Below are positions 32,501 through 41,389 of a DNA stretch of 64,000 nucleotides, one piece after another. This DNA comes from an uncultured bacterium. Lineage in GTDB: Bacteria; Bacillota; Clostridia; Oscillospirales; Oscillospiraceae. Each line of letters begins with the position of its first letter. Within the stretch, counting starts at the first letter, position 1. The DNA is taken from contig CANASS010000002.1 in assembly GCA_947364395.1 (NCBI GenBank), positions 1-64,000 on the forward strand, written 5' to 3'. Under the pieces are notes generated by a model, which ran no database searches, was not told the DNA's origin, and worked only from the letters and a program-made list of their open reading frames with translations. Position numbers and translations under genes: made by a program.

Positions 32501-34015
32501 TCACCGGCTCCGGCGGGCCAGCTCCCCCTGGAACCGGGCGGCGGCCCTTTTGCTCTCCGCCACCTTGTCCCAGCTGTCCAGATACTCTTTGGCGTACTTT
32601 GGGTTGTTCAGCCGGAGGATTTTCCGCCGGTCCGGGTCCACCAGCTTGGTGATCCCTCCGGCCCCCAGGGACAGCACCGTCTGAAGCTCCTCCATCATCA
32701 CGATGTTGTAGGCGCACAGGCCCCCCGGCCGGGTCCAGCCCACGTTCTCAAAGGACCCGGACATATACTTCTGCCGGTAGAGGTAGTAGGGGGCGTGCCC
32801 CGCCCCCCGCAGGCGGGCCGAGGCCAGCTCCAGCATAGCCTCCACCGTCTCCGGGGCGGGCAGCTCCCCGCCCTCCTCAATGAGCCGGGACCCCTTTTTC
32901 AGGGCCAAGGTGTGGACGGTGACGTTTGCCGGGTCCATGTCCAGCACCTGGTCCAGGGTGCGTCCAAAGCCCTCCAGGCTGTCGGCGGGCAGTCCGGCGA
33001 TCAGGTCCATGTTCACCAGCCCGCCGAAACGCTCCTTCGCCATGGCCATGGCTTCCACAATCTCCGCCGGGGTATGGGCCCGGCCCATGGCCCGCAGGAC
33101 ATGGCCCTCCATGGTCTGGGGGTTGATGGAGATGCGGTGGACCCCGTGTTTTTTCAGCGTCTCCAGCTTGTCCGGGGTGATGGTGTCCGGCCGTCCCGCC
33201 TCCACGGTGAACTCGGCGCACCGCTCCATGGGAAGAAAATCTTCCACAGCGGACAGCAGCCGGTCCAGCTGCTCCGCGCTCAGAGTGGTGGGGGTGCCGC
33301 CCCCCATATAGGCGCAGGAGATGTGCAGGCCCTCCTGTCGAAGGAGCTCCCCCGCCAGCCGTATTTCCCTGCACAGGGCGTCCACATAGGGCTCCACCAG
33401 GGACAGGGAGCCCTTCACATCGGCGGAGATGAAGGAGCAGTAGGCGCACCGGGTGGGGCAGAAGGGGATTCCAATATAGAGGGCCAGACTGTCCCCATCC
33501 ATCCCCCGCTGGACATCAAGGGCCGCCTGGGCGCACTCCGCCGCCAGCGCCGCCCGGGGCGGGGACACCCGGTAGACCTCTTTTAGCTCCCGCTCCGCCT
33601 CTTCCAGCGTTTTTCCTGCCAGCAGGGCCCGGGTGGGCAGCTTCACCGGCCGCACTCCCGTCAGCGAGCCCCAGGGCAACTCATGGCCCAGCAGGGCGGT
33701 TCCCGCCTGATAAAAGGCCTGCTTCAGGGCGTGGGACAGGGTGTGGTACACCTGCTCCCACTGGCGGTCCAGCTCCTGCGCCGGAAAATCGGCCTCACCC
33801 TGGCCCTGCCTCTCCCCCAGCCTCACCAGGGCGCTGACCTGGGCCAGCTCCGGCCCCCGGCGCAGGGTGATGGTTACCCCGTCCTCCTCTGGGGACAGGC
33901 TCTCCGGGTACTCGGGCCGCTGACCGGGAAAGAGGGTGAGCAGCATCTGTTCGGTGGGAAAGCGGTATTTTTCCGGGCTCCAGGGCCAGTTTTCCTCCCG
34001 CAGCCAAAGCTTCAT
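32501..34015 (-). CDS. hemZ: Radical-SAM coproporphyrinogen dehydrogenase HemZ
   Basis: HemN-like radical-SAM protein of 504 residues, classed as HemZ in Firmicutes, possibly acting in anaerobic porphyrin formation. The catalytic activity of HemZ is not firmly established. The cluster motif is C186-x3-C190-x2-C193 (IPFCPTRCAYCSF), preceded by an N-terminal extension of about 175 residues characteristic of HemZ and absent from HemN. Later motifs include YMGGGTPTTLSAEQL and NMDLIAGLPADS. It starts one base after the stop of the upstream metallo-hydrolase gene, so both are co-expressed. Confidence 0.9.
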   Translation of the reverse strand: MKLWLREENWPWSPEKYRFPTEQMLLTLFPGQRPEYPESLSPEEDGVTITLRRGPELAQVSALVRLGERQGQGEADFPAQELDRQWEQVYHTLSHALKQAFYQAGTALLGHELPWGSLTGVRPVKLPTRALLAGKTLEEAERELKEVYRVSPPRAALAAECAQAALDVQRGMDGDSLALYIGIPFCPTRCAYCSFISADVKGSLSLVEPYVDALCREIRLAGELLRQEGLHISCAYMGGGTPTTLSAEQLDRLLSAVEDFLPMERCAEFTVEAGRPDTITPDKLETLKKHGVHRISINPQTMEGHVLRAMGRAHTPAEIVEAMAMAKERFGGLVNMDLIAGLPADSLEGFGRTLDQVLDMDPANVTVHTLALKKGSRLIEEGGELPAPETVEAMLELASARLRGAGHAPYYLYRQKYMSGSFENVGWTRPGGLCAYNIVMMEELQTVLSLGAGGITKLVDPDRRKILRLNNPKYAKEYLDSWDKVAESKRAAARFQGELARRSR

Positions 34016-34016
34016 T

Positions 34017-34646
34017 TCAGTCCCTCAGAGCCGCCCGGACACAGTAGTTGGTCTGCCGCTCCCGCTCCAGGGTAGTCCGCCCCTCGTGGCCGGGGAGCAC
34101 CTGATAGTCCCCCTCCAGCCGGGCCAGCCGCCGCAGGGACGCCGCCATGGCCTCCCCGTCCCCGCCCTCAAAGTCGGTGCGGCCCATGGACCCGGCAAAC
34201 AGGGTGTCCCCAGTGAAGAGCACGTCCTCCGCCCGCAGGGTCACCGAGCCGGGGGTGTGGCCGGGGGTCTCCAGCACCTCAATTTTGATCCCGTCCATTT
34301 CCACCACGTCCCCCTCCTGATAGGGGGTGATGTCCCCAAAGGAGCGGACGGTGGGGACGGGCTGACCGAACATGCCGGTGGTGTCCCCCTGGCCCCAGTC
34401 GGCGGGGTGGCAGTAGACGGGCAGGTCCGGCCACTCCTCCCGCAGGCCGGGTATGCCCAAGATGTGGTCAAAGTGGCCGTGGGTGAGGAACACTGTCTCC
34501 GCCTCCAGCCCCTTGTCCACCAGCCACCGGGCCACCTGCTCCCCCTGGTCGCCGGGGTCCACGACGCCGCACTTGTACCCGCCCTCCCGGCGGAAAATAT
34601 AACAGTTGGTGCCGATCTGCCCCAGACGAAGCACGCTGATTTCCAT
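34017..34646 (-). CDS. Metallo-beta-lactamase-fold hydrolase (glyoxalase II-like)
   Basis: A 209-residue zinc hydrolase. Metal motifs: THGHFDHILG (HxHxDH), ETPGHTPGSV (second His), LFTGDTLFAGSMGRTD (bridging Asp) and LPGHEGRTT (last His). Short proteins of this type resemble glyoxalase II and persulfide dioxygenases but lack the C-terminal substrate domain of true GloB. The ATG at 34646 is preferred over 34652 because AAGGAGG ends directly at the latter. It is coupled to hemZ. The substrate is unknown. Confidence 0.85.
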   Translation of the reverse strand: MEISVLRLGQIGTNCYIFRREGGYKCGVVDPGDQGEQVARWLVDKGLEAETVFLTHGHFDHILGIPGLREEWPDLPVYCHPADWGQGDTTGMFGQPVPTVRSFGDITPYQEGDVVEMDGIKIEVLETPGHTPGSVTLRAEDVLFTGDTLFAGSMGRTDFEGGDGEAMAASLRRLARLEGDYQVLPGHEGRTTLERERQTNYCVRAALRD

Positions 34647-34662
34647 GTTCATCCCTCCTTGT

Positions 34663-34924
34663 TTTTTCTTCCTTTTTTCTTTGAAAAGAAAAAAGGAAGC
34701 GAAAAAAGAAACTTTTGAACTCCCCTCTATTTCACCCTGATACCTTCGAGGCCGGGCAAAAACCTGATCTGTTTCCGCCCGGCCTTGAGACAATATTATA
34801 ATAATTTTCTGCTTTTTTGATCCACTTTCGTTACCGAGCGAACACGTGACGGTCTATGTCCATTCTCGTAACGGTCTAAAAGTTTCTTTTTGCCTACTTT
34901 TTCTTTACAAAGAAAAAGTAGGAG
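34663..34924. repeat. Paired-arm palindromic element, copy D
   Basis: Left arm about 34668-34716 has the same hairpin core as copy B; the outer AAGGGCC is lost. The right arm is about 34876-34924, preceded by GTAACGGTCTAAAAGTTTC, a sequence also found at the inner edge of copy F. The spacer holds a separate inverted repeat GGCCGGGC/GCCCGGCC (34750-34784) and a minus-strand -10-like TATAAT (34800..34795), possibly for the hydrolase-hemZ pair. Confidence 0.75.
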
Positions 34925-34933
34925 AAAAGCAGG

Positions 34934-35752
34934 TTACATCTTCCCGGGATCGTAGGCCACCACGGTCCGGCGGTTGGGCTCGGTGCCGGTGGAGAAGGTG
35001 GACACGCCGGGGTAATCCTGGAGGGCGGTGTGGATCACGTGGCGCTCGTAGGCATTCATGGCCTCCAATGTGATGTTCCGGCGGTACTTCACCACCTTGC
35101 CCGCCGTCTTGCGGGCCAAGCGGTTCAGGGACTCCTCCCGGCGAGCCCGGTAGCCCTCGGCATCCACATGGATGCGGACCCGGTGGCTGCGGCCCTTGTT
35201 GACGGCGTAGCCGGTGAGCTGCTGGATCGCGTCCAGAGTCTCCCCCCGGTGGCCGATGAGAGCGCCCATATTCTCCCCCTCCAGCACCACCTGATAGGTT
35301 TCACCCTCCCGTGTGACCACGGGGACGGCCTCCACCCCCATGTGCTCAAACAGGCCGGTCTGGAACTTCACGATAGCGCCGGCCACGTCGTCGTCCACCG
35401 CCTTCCCCTTCGGGGCGGGCTTCGGAGCGGGGGCCGGTTTGTCCGCCTTGGGCGCGGGCTGAGGCTTGGGCGCGGGGCGGGGGGCCTTGAGCGGGACGGG
35501 CTTCTGGGGCTTGGCCTCGGGGGCGGGCCTGACCTCCGCCGGGGGCTCGGGAATGGGCTCCTGCTTCGGCTCGTCGGGGGCCTCATAGGTGAGCTTCACC
35601 TTGGCGGGCACCGAGCCGATCCCCAAAAAGCCGGTCCTGCCCCGGTCCAGGATCTCCACGGACACATCGTCCCGGTCCATGCCCAGATAGGCCAGACCCT
35701 TGGCGATGGCCTCATCCTCGGTTTTGGCGGTGAATTCCATGTATTTCAGCAC
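34934..35752 (-). CDS. jag: RNA-binding protein KhpB (Jag)
   Basis: KH-R3H RNA-binding protein, KhpB/Jag/EloR, which in Gram-positives affects cell elongation and binds many RNAs. Its 272 residues show a Jag_N domain (about 1-52, MEFTAKTEDEAIAKGLAYLG), a P/A/K-rich linker (55-115), a KH domain with the GxxG-like loop ALIGHRGETLDAIQ, and an R3H domain (RRNITLEAMNAYERHVIHTA). The GTG start at 35752 matches AAAGGAG spacing. It is downstream of yidC as in most Firmicutes. The usual next genes mnmE and mnmG are missing. Confidence 0.93.
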   Translation of the reverse strand: MLKYMEFTAKTEDEAIAKGLAYLGMDRDDVSVEILDRGRTGFLGIGSVPAKVKLTYEAPDEPKQEPIPEPPAEVRPAPEAKPQKPVPLKAPRPAPKPQPAPKADKPAPAPKPAPKGKAVDDDVAGAIVKFQTGLFEHMGVEAVPVVTREGETYQVVLEGENMGALIGHRGETLDAIQQLTGYAVNKGRSHRVRIHVDAEGYRARREESLNRLARKTAGKVVKYRRNITLEAMNAYERHVIHTALQDYPGVSTFSTGTEPNRRTVVAYDPGKM

Positions 35753-35819
35753 GAAACTGCACTCCTTTTGTCAATGTAGGGGAGGGGCTTTTCCCTCCCG
35801 GGCGTCTTAACAGGGATGC

Positions 35820-37139
35820 TTACTGCTCTTCGTCCTCGGCGTAGGCCTCTTCATAATCCCCGGCCGCAGGCTCCTCAGCGGGCTTGGCGGATTCCTGGGC
35901 TTTGGCTTTCTCCGCCTGGGCGGCCAGCTCCGGGTTGGACTCAGCCACGATGGCCTTTTCCTCCTCGGTGAGCTCTGTGGGCTCCTCCTCAGCGGGCTTG
36001 GCGGGGCCGTTGGGGTCCCAGTAGGGGGTGACGGGGTAGCGGTTGGGGTCGTAGGCGCGGCCCCGGGCGTAGGCCCGCAGGCCCTCCCGGCTGGCGGACA
36101 GGTCCACCCCCGGCTCCTTGTTTTTCTTCTGGTGGGCCTTCTTGGGGTCCTTGCCGGCGGCGATGGCGGCGGCTTTCTTCTCAGCGGCGATGCGGCGGCG
36201 CTCCTTTTCGGCCTCCTTGGCCTTGGCGGCCTGCTCCTCCATCTCCTTCTGGGCGGCCTCGTAGTCCTTGCGGAGCAGGGCCCCGCAGATGACCTCCTGC
36301 ACCATGCCCAGCAGAGAGTTGGCGATCCAGTAAATACACATACCGGCGGGAAGGGCGAAGCCGATCCACAAGGACATCAGGGGGGCCACCAGCATCATGG
36401 ACAGATTCATTTTGGGGGCGGGCTGGTCCCTGTTCATCTGGTTGGTTTTCTGGGTGACCAGCATGGACAACACCGACACCCCGGCGGAGATGACGGGCAG
36501 CAGGAACAGTCCGATGTGGGCCCAGTCCAGCCCTTCCTTCCAGAACATGAGCTGGGGCACCTGGGACAGGTCGATGCCGAAGAAGTCAAAATTGATGATG
36601 AACATGCTGGCGGCGGACGCGCCGGTGGCCGCGGCGGCGGCCTTGGCGGCCTCCAGGTTGCCCGCGTTGAGCATGGGGGCCAGCAGCAGCTCATTGGACC
36701 CGGCCACGGTGAATTCGCTCCCCATTTTGGCGGTCCAGCCCACGGCGTTGGCCACCGCCTTCACCGCGTCCTCCGTCAGCCACATCATGTACTTCAGGGG
36801 GCGGCGGATGATGGCGTACAGGGGGTACAGCACCGCGATGGGGATCAGCTGCCAGCCGCAGCCTCCCATGGGATTGGCGTTGTTCTCGGCGTAGAACTTC
36901 TGAACCTCCTGGTTGTAGCGCTCCTTGTCGTTTCCGCAGCGCTTCTGGATCTCCTGAACCTGGGCGTTGAGCACGTTCATCTTAATCGTGCTCTTCTTGG
37001 CCTTCAGCTGGGCGGGGAACAGCACGATCTTGACCACGATGGTGAACAGGAACAGGGCGATGCCATAGCTGTTGAACACGCCGCAGAACAGCTTGAGCAG
37101 CCAGCTGAACGGCGTCATGAGGATTTGCCAAATATCCAT
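35820..37139 (-). CDS. yidC: Membrane protein insertase YidC/SpoIIIJ
   Basis: Inserts and folds membrane proteins with or without SecYEG. The 439-residue protein lacks the large periplasmic domain of Gram-negative YidC and has the Oxa1 core: a first helix (YGIALFLFTIVVKIVLFPAQ), a charged hairpin (KKSTIKMNVLNAQVQEIQKR), and later helices around QLMFWKEGLDW and MSLWIGFALPAGMCIYWIAN. An Ala-rich insertion (about 160-185) and a long acidic/lysine-rich cytoplasmic tail (after about 305) make it longer than the usual 260-300 residues. There is no lipobox. Between yidD and jag. Confidence 0.95.
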   Translation of the reverse strand: MDIWQILMTPFSWLLKLFCGVFNSYGIALFLFTIVVKIVLFPAQLKAKKSTIKMNVLNAQVQEIQKRCGNDKERYNQEVQKFYAENNANPMGGCGWQLIPIAVLYPLYAIIRRPLKYMMWLTEDAVKAVANAVGWTAKMGSEFTVAGSNELLLAPMLNAGNLEAAKAAAAATGASAASMFIINFDFFGIDLSQVPQLMFWKEGLDWAHIGLFLLPVISAGVSVLSMLVTQKTNQMNRDQPAPKMNLSMMLVAPLMSLWIGFALPAGMCIYWIANSLLGMVQEVICGALLRKDYEAAQKEMEEQAAKAKEAEKERRRIAAEKKAAAIAAGKDPKKAHQKKNKEPGVDLSASREGLRAYARGRAYDPNRYPVTPYWDPNGPAKPAEEEPTELTEEEKAIVAESNPELAAQAEKAKAQESAKPAEEPAAGDYEEAYAEDEEQ

Positions 37140-37149
37140 GTTTGGCCTC

Positions 37150-37389
37150 CTAAATTCGTTTGATTTTCTTGGGTGGTACGGGGTCGTAGATGAAGTCCTT
37201 GTCCCTGTGGAAGGGATGGCAGCGCAGAACCCGCCACAGGGCCAGCGCCCCGCCCTTCACCGCGCCGTGGACCTCCACCGCCTCCAGGGCATAGGTGGAG
37301 CAGGTGGGGATAAACCGGCAGCAGGGCGGGCGGCAGGGGGAGATGTCCCGCCTGTACCAGCGGATGAGGGCCAGCAGCAGCTTTTTCAC
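37150..37389 (-). CDS. yidD: Membrane protein insertion efficiency factor YidD
   Basis: Small membrane-associated protein of 79 residues that helps YidC-dependent insertion. The family core CRFIPTCSTYALEAVEVHGA is present, along with an amphipathic N-terminus (MKKLLLALIRWYRRDISP) and CHPFHRDKD. It starts with GTG overlapping the rnpA stop (GTGA) and precedes yidC by 10 bases. Confidence 0.96.
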   Translation of the reverse strand: MKKLLLALIRWYRRDISPCRPPCCRFIPTCSTYALEAVEVHGAVKGGALALWRVLRCHPFHRDKDFIYDPVPPKKIKRI

Positions 37390-37736
37390 TTGGACCCTTC
37401 CTTTTTCAGCAGCTCCAGCTTGTCCGCCAGCCTCAAAAAGGACTTCTCCAGCTGGCGGTAATCGCTGGAGGCCGCCCGCACCCGGGCCACCACCACCACG
37501 TCCCGGCCCCCCGCCAGCTGGTCCTCGTGGAGGCGGTAGATCTCCCGCAGGCGGCGGCGCACCCGATTGCGCACCACGGCGTGGCCCACCTTGGTGGACA
37601 CGGTCAGGCCCAGCCGGTTGTCCCGCCGTCCGTTGCCCCGGACATAGAGGGCCAAACGGCTGTCGACAGCGGTTTTGCCCCGGTTATAGGCCCGGCGGAA
37701 CAGGTGGTTTTCTTTGAGGGAAACTGTTTTCTTCAT
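37386..37736 (-). CDS. rnpA: Ribonuclease P protein component
   Basis: Protein subunit of RNase P, which matures tRNA 5' ends. The 116-residue product has the RNR signature (NRVRRRLREIYR) and a basic surface, with N-terminus MKKTVSLKENHLFRRAYNRG. The start at 37736 fits GGAGGG; a longer frame upstream lacks a site and is rejected. It sits between rpmH and yidD. The gap to rpmH (about 196 bases) is longer than in most Firmicutes and shows no gene. Confidence 0.96.
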   Translation of the reverse strand: MKKTVSLKENHLFRRAYNRGKTAVDSRLALYVRGNGRRDNRLGLTVSTKVGHAVVRNRVRRRLREIYRLHEDQLAGGRDVVVVARVRAASSDYRQLEKSFLRLADKLELLKKEGSK

Positions 37737-37932
37737 ACGGCCCTCCACTGAAACAGACGCGATCCTTCGCAGGAAAGAGGCAAAGCCCTCCCGTCCTGAG
37801 GGACCCGTCCTGTTTTGCGGGAGGGGCGGTCCCCTCCCCTGCACATCACATCAGGATATCATGGAAACAGACGCAGGGGCGAGGGAAAAACTCCCGCGCC
37901 CCGGTCGTATCGTTATCCCGATGTGTGCGCCA

Positions 37933-38067
37933 TCAGTGGCTCAGGCGGACGCGGCCCTTGGCGCGGCGGCGGGCGAGGACCTTGCGGCCGTTGCTGGTAG
38001 CCATGCGCTTGCGGAAGCCGTGGACCTTGGAGCGCTGACGCTTTTTGGGCTGATAGGTACGCTTCAT
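37933..38067 (-). CDS. rpmH: 50S ribosomal protein L34
   Basis: Forty-four residues, MKRTYQPKKRQRSKVHGFRK followed by a basic tail ending RAKGRVRLSH, a textbook L34. The start at 38067 is backed by CAGGAGGTG. First gene of the leftward rpmH-rnpA-yidD-yidC-jag operon, directly left of dnaA. Confidence 0.98.
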   Translation of the reverse strand: MKRTYQPKKRQRSKVHGFRKRMATSNGRKVLARRRAKGRVRLSH

Positions 38068-38180
38068 GCGGGAACACCTCCTGTACGATTTTGCGCGCCT
38101 CCCTGCCCGGGGCGGCGCGTTCCACAACGCCTGTGTCAGGCGCGGTTGGCAAATATCGCGCGTAATTCACGCTTCTTGTG

Positions 38181-38209
38181 ATTATACCTTGATTTATTCC
38201 CGCTGTCAA
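38181..38209 (-). promoter_or_regulatory. Promoter of the rpmH operon
   Basis: Minus-strand consensus TTGACA (38209..38204), 17-base spacer, TATAAT (38186..38181). Confidence 0.92.
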
Positions 38210-38243
38210 CAAAAAATCGGCAATATTCTTTTCCTCCCCGCCG

Positions 38244-38268
38244 GACACAAGATATTGTGTCTTTTTTT
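38244..38268. repeat. Inverted repeat in the rpmH-dnaA gap
   Basis: GACACAA-GATA-TTGTGTC (38244-38261) followed by a T run. It could be a weak plus-strand terminator or an operator. It lies between the two divergent promoters. No DnaA box is evident in this gap. Confidence 0.4.
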
Positions 38269-38342
38269 CGCCCTGTGCCCGTTTTGTCAAAAAAAAGGGT
38301 CCCTCCCGGGATACTATTATATAAAAGAATGGTGAAAAACCC

Positions 38343-38371
38343 TTGTACGCCGCTTCCTTTTTTGGTATAAT
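38343..38371 (+). promoter_or_regulatory. Promoter of dnaA
   Basis: TTGTAC (38343-38348), 17-base spacer, TATAAT (38366-38371), 42 bases before the dnaA start. Confidence 0.88.
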
Positions 38372-38412
38372 TGATTAGTTACGATATCAGAACATTTAGG
38401 AGGCTGCCGCCC

Positions 38413-39732
38413 ATGAAATCCGCCGCCGATGTGTGGGAAAAAGTAAAAAGCCTGATGGAGGGCAGCATGACGGCCGTTTCCATCGAGACCTGGTTCGGCG
38501 ATGTGGAGGCAGTCGCCCTGGAGGACACCCGGCTGGTGCTGTGCGTGCCCACCGACTTCAAGCGGAACATCATCCGCACCCGGTTTCAGTCCGGGGTGGA
38601 AGGGGCGCTGAAGGAGCTGTTCTCCTTTGACGTGGACGTGGCCCTTCTGCTCCCGGAGGAGCGGGAGGTCTACACCCAGCAGGCCGCCGTTCCGTCCCCC
38701 TCCGGGGACGAATCCGACCGCTACACCTTCGAGCGGTTCGTGGTGGGCTCCACCAACCGGTTCGCCTTTACCGCCGCCCAGAAGGTGGCGGAGGAGCCCG
38801 GAGGAGCTTACAACCCTTTGTTCATCTACGGTCAGTCCGGGCTGGGCAAGACTCACCTGCTCCACGCCATCGCCAACCGGGTGGGGCGGAACAGGCCGGG
38901 GTGCCGGATCATGTACGTCCAGAGCGAGGACTTTGTGAACGAGCTCATCGGCAACCTGCGCCGGGGCATCGACATGCAGGGATTCCGGGACAAGTACCGC
39001 CAGGTGGACCTGTTCCTCATGGACGACGTACAGTTCATCGCAGGAAAGGATTCCAGCGAAGAGGAGCTGTTCCACACCTTTAATACCCTGTACGAGCAGA
39101 AAAAACAGATTGTGTTCACCTCCGACCGCCCTCCCCACGAGATGCTGCGGCTGGAACAGCGGCTGAAAACCCGGTTTGAACAGGGCCTCCCCGCCGATAT
39201 CCAGCCCCCGGACTATGAGACCCGGGTGGCCCTGCTGAAGAACAAGGCCCTGGAACGGGGGATCTCCCTGCCAGACCCGGTGCTGTCCTACGTGGCGGAG
39301 AACATCACCTCCAACGTGCGGCAGATCGAGGGCGTGGTCAACAAAATCATGGCTTTCCAGGAGCTGATGGGGGCCCAGGTGGACGTGGAAACCACCATCC
39401 GGGCGGTTCGGGACATCCTCCGGGCCAAGGAAAACTTCCTGCCCTCCGCCGAAACCATCATTCAGGAGGTGGCCCGGTTCTACGAGCTGGACGCCACCGC
39501 CATCATCGGCCAAAGCCAGAATAAAGAGATCAGCACCGCCAGAAATGTGGCCATGTACATCATCCGGGAAATGACTCAGCTGTCCCTGGCGGAGATCGGC
39601 CAGCAGTTCGGAGGCCGTCACCACTCCACCGTCCTCAATTCCATCAACCGGGTGGAGAAGATGATGAAAACCCAGCCCGAGCTGATGGAGATCATCCGGG
39701 ACATCACCAACGCGGTGAACTCCGCCTATTAA
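38413..39732 (+). CDS. dnaA: Chromosomal replication initiator DnaA
   Basis: AAA+ initiator of 439 residues that binds DnaA boxes and melts the origin. Domain I about 1-85, a very short domain II (about 86-103), the AAA+ domain with Walker A GQSGLGKT (140-147) and Walker B LFLMDDVQF, and the C-terminal DNA-binding domain with the signature GGRHHSTVLNSINRVEK. The start at 38413 fits TAGGAGG; an upstream in-frame ATG overlaps the -10 region and is rejected. The product probably also acts at the box arrays at 5.6 and 10.0 kb (inference). Confidence 0.98.
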   Translation: MKSAADVWEKVKSLMEGSMTAVSIETWFGDVEAVALEDTRLVLCVPTDFKRNIIRTRFQSGVEGALKELFSFDVDVALLLPEEREVYTQQAAVPSPSGDESDRYTFERFVVGSTNRFAFTAAQKVAEEPGGAYNPLFIYGQSGLGKTHLLHAIANRVGRNRPGCRIMYVQSEDFVNELIGNLRRGIDMQGFRDKYRQVDLFLMDDVQFIAGKDSSEEELFHTFNTLYEQKKQIVFTSDRPPHEMLRLEQRLKTRFEQGLPADIQPPDYETRVALLKNKALERGISLPDPVLSYVAENITSNVRQIEGVVNKIMAFQELMGAQVDVETTIRAVRDILRAKENFLPSAETIIQEVARFYELDATAIIGQSQNKEISTARNVAMYIIREMTQLSLAEIGQQFGGRHHSTVLNSINRVEKMMKTQPELMEIIRDITNAVNSAY

Positions 39733-39960
39733 ACCACAGGCCCTTCGGCCTCATGTTTTTTTCCCCAAGCTTCCACATTTCTGCGGGCTGTGGTGTGGAA
39801 GCCTGTGGAGAGACCAGGAGGGCGGACGGACCCTGTGAGGGCTGTGGAAATTCTGTGGAGGGCGCTGTGGACGGGCAAAGCCTTGAAATTCCCTGCTTTT
39901 CCAAGTTTTCCACAGCTTCCGCGCCCCCTACGAACTACTACGTCATTTTAAACCCTTCCT
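39733..39960 (+). other. oriC: Chromosomal origin oriC (DnaA boxes, GC block, DnaA-trio, AT-rich region)
   Basis: Seven box-like sites: TTCCACA at 39771, and TGTGGA-type sites in the opposite orientation at 39794, 39804, 39843, 39854 and 39866, then TTTTCCACA at 39906-39914. After the last box come a GC-rich block (39915-39928), CTACGAACTACTACG (39928-39942), whose complement read 3'-5' contains GAT GAT repeats as in DnaA-trios, and the AT-rich TCATTTTAAAC. This order equals the basal unwinding system described for Firmicutes. A small hairpin with a T run (39738-39762) may end dnaA transcripts. Confidence 0.85.
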
Positions 39961-39993
39961 CTCCTTGCGGAGGAGGGAGAAAGGAAGCGCCCT

Positions 39994-41112
39994 ATGAAAT
40001 TTTCCTGTGAAAAAGCCATCCTACAGACCGCCGTTACCACCGCAGGCCGAGTAGTGGCAGCCAAAAGCTCCATTCAAGCCCTGGAAGGTGTGCTCATCGA
40101 GGCGGATATGGACGGACTGTGTCTCAGCGGCTACAACCTGGAAACCGGCATTGTTACCAAGGTGCCCGCAGAGGTGGCGGACGGCGGGGCCATCGTGCTG
40201 TCCGCACGGCTATTTGGAGAGATCCTCCGCCGTATGCCCGACGACGTGGTATCCATCTCCACCGAGGGCTTTTCCGTCCACATTCAAGGGGGCCCCACCT
40301 CCTACGACATTATGGGCAGCAGCGATGAGGACTTCCCCGACCTGCCCTCCGTGGACGACGGAAACGGCCTCGACATTACCCAAGGGAACCTGCGGTCCAT
40401 GATCAGCCAGACCATCTTTGCCGTCAGCGACAACGAGAGCCGTCCTATCCACACGGGGGCCCTTTTTGAAGCCTCCGGCCAGGAGCTGACCATGGTGGCG
40501 GTGGACGGTTACCGGCTGGCCCTGCGCCGGGAGAAGCTGCTGAGCCAGGAGGGAGCGGAAAAGCTGTCCTTTGTGGTCCCCGGGGCGGCGCTGAAAGAGG
40601 TGGAGAAAATCTGCGCCGACTCCGACGAGCCGGTGACGGTCACCCAGGGAGACCGCCACGTCACCTTTCAGGTCGGCGGCACCCTGCTGGTGGCCAGACG
40701 GCTGGAGGGGGAATTCCTCAACTACCGTCAGACCATCCCCCAGAATAACGCCATCGTGCTGGAAGCGGAGGCCGCCGACCTCCAGCGGTCCATTGACCGC
40801 GCCTCCCTCATCATCAACGACAAGCTGAAAAGCCCCCTGCGGTGCAAGTTCGATGACGGTGTGCTGTCCATCACCTCCAAAACCGCCATGGGCTCCGCCT
40901 TCGACTCCTGCCCCATTGACGGGGACGGCAAAGGGCTGGAGATCGGCTTTAACAACCGTTTTCTCATGGACGCGGTGAAGGCCGCCCCCGCCCAGCGGGT
41001 GCGCCTGGAGCTGAACACAGCCACCTCCCCCTGCCTGATTCTGCCCCAGGCGGGCGAGCCGGACAACTTCTTATATATGGTACTGCCGGTACGGCTGCGG
41101 GCGTCGGAATAA
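39994..41112 (+). CDS. dnaN: DNA polymerase III beta subunit (sliding clamp)
   Basis: Ring-shaped processivity factor of 372 residues, three structurally repeated domains. N-terminus MKFSCEKAILQTAVTTAGRV and C-terminal LILPQAGEPDNFLYMVLPVR, the family's end motif. GGAAG lies before the ATG. Directly right of oriC. Confidence 0.97.
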   Translation: MKFSCEKAILQTAVTTAGRVVAAKSSIQALEGVLIEADMDGLCLSGYNLETGIVTKVPAEVADGGAIVLSARLFGEILRRMPDDVVSISTEGFSVHIQGGPTSYDIMGSSDEDFPDLPSVDDGNGLDITQGNLRSMISQTIFAVSDNESRPIHTGALFEASGQELTMVAVDGYRLALRREKLLSQEGAEKLSFVVPGAALKEVEKICADSDEPVTVTQGDRHVTFQVGGTLLVARRLEGEFLNYRQTIPQNNAIVLEAEAADLQRSIDRASLIINDKLKSPLRCKFDDGVLSITSKTAMGSAFDSCPIDGDGKGLEIGFNNRFLMDAVKAAPAQRVRLELNTATSPCLILPQAGEPDNFLYMVLPVRLRASE

Positions 41113-41176
41113 GAAGCGCCGGCCCAGCGGCCAGCCGCCTGTGAAGCGTGACAATAAGGTGACCAAGGAGATTACC

Positions 41177-41389
41177 ATGAAAGAGGAGCACATCAAAATC
41201 GACACAGAGTATATTAAACTGGACGCATTGCTGAAATTCGCCGGGGCGGCAGAGACCGGCGGAGCGGCCAAGGTGGCCATTCAGGAGGGAGAGGTCAAGG
41301 TAAACGGCGAGGTCTGCACCATGCGGGGCAGGAAGCTGCGCCCTGGGGACCGTGCTGAATTGCCCGGCCTGACCCTGGTAGTGGAATGA
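41177..41389 (+). CDS. yaaA: S4-domain RNA-binding protein YaaA/RlbA
   Basis: A 70-residue S4-like protein conserved between dnaN and recF in Firmicutes; the B. subtilis homologue is implicated in ribosome assembly. Visible S4 pattern: YIKLDALLKFAGAAETGGAA, then VAIQEGEVKVNGEVCTMRGR and KLRPGD. The start at 41177 follows AAGGAG; the longer frame to 41141 lacks a site. Its stop overlaps the recF start by four bases. Confidence 0.92.
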   Translation: MKEEHIKIDTEYIKLDALLKFAGAAETGGAAKVAIQEGEVKVNGEVCTMRGRKLRPGDRAELPGLTLVVE

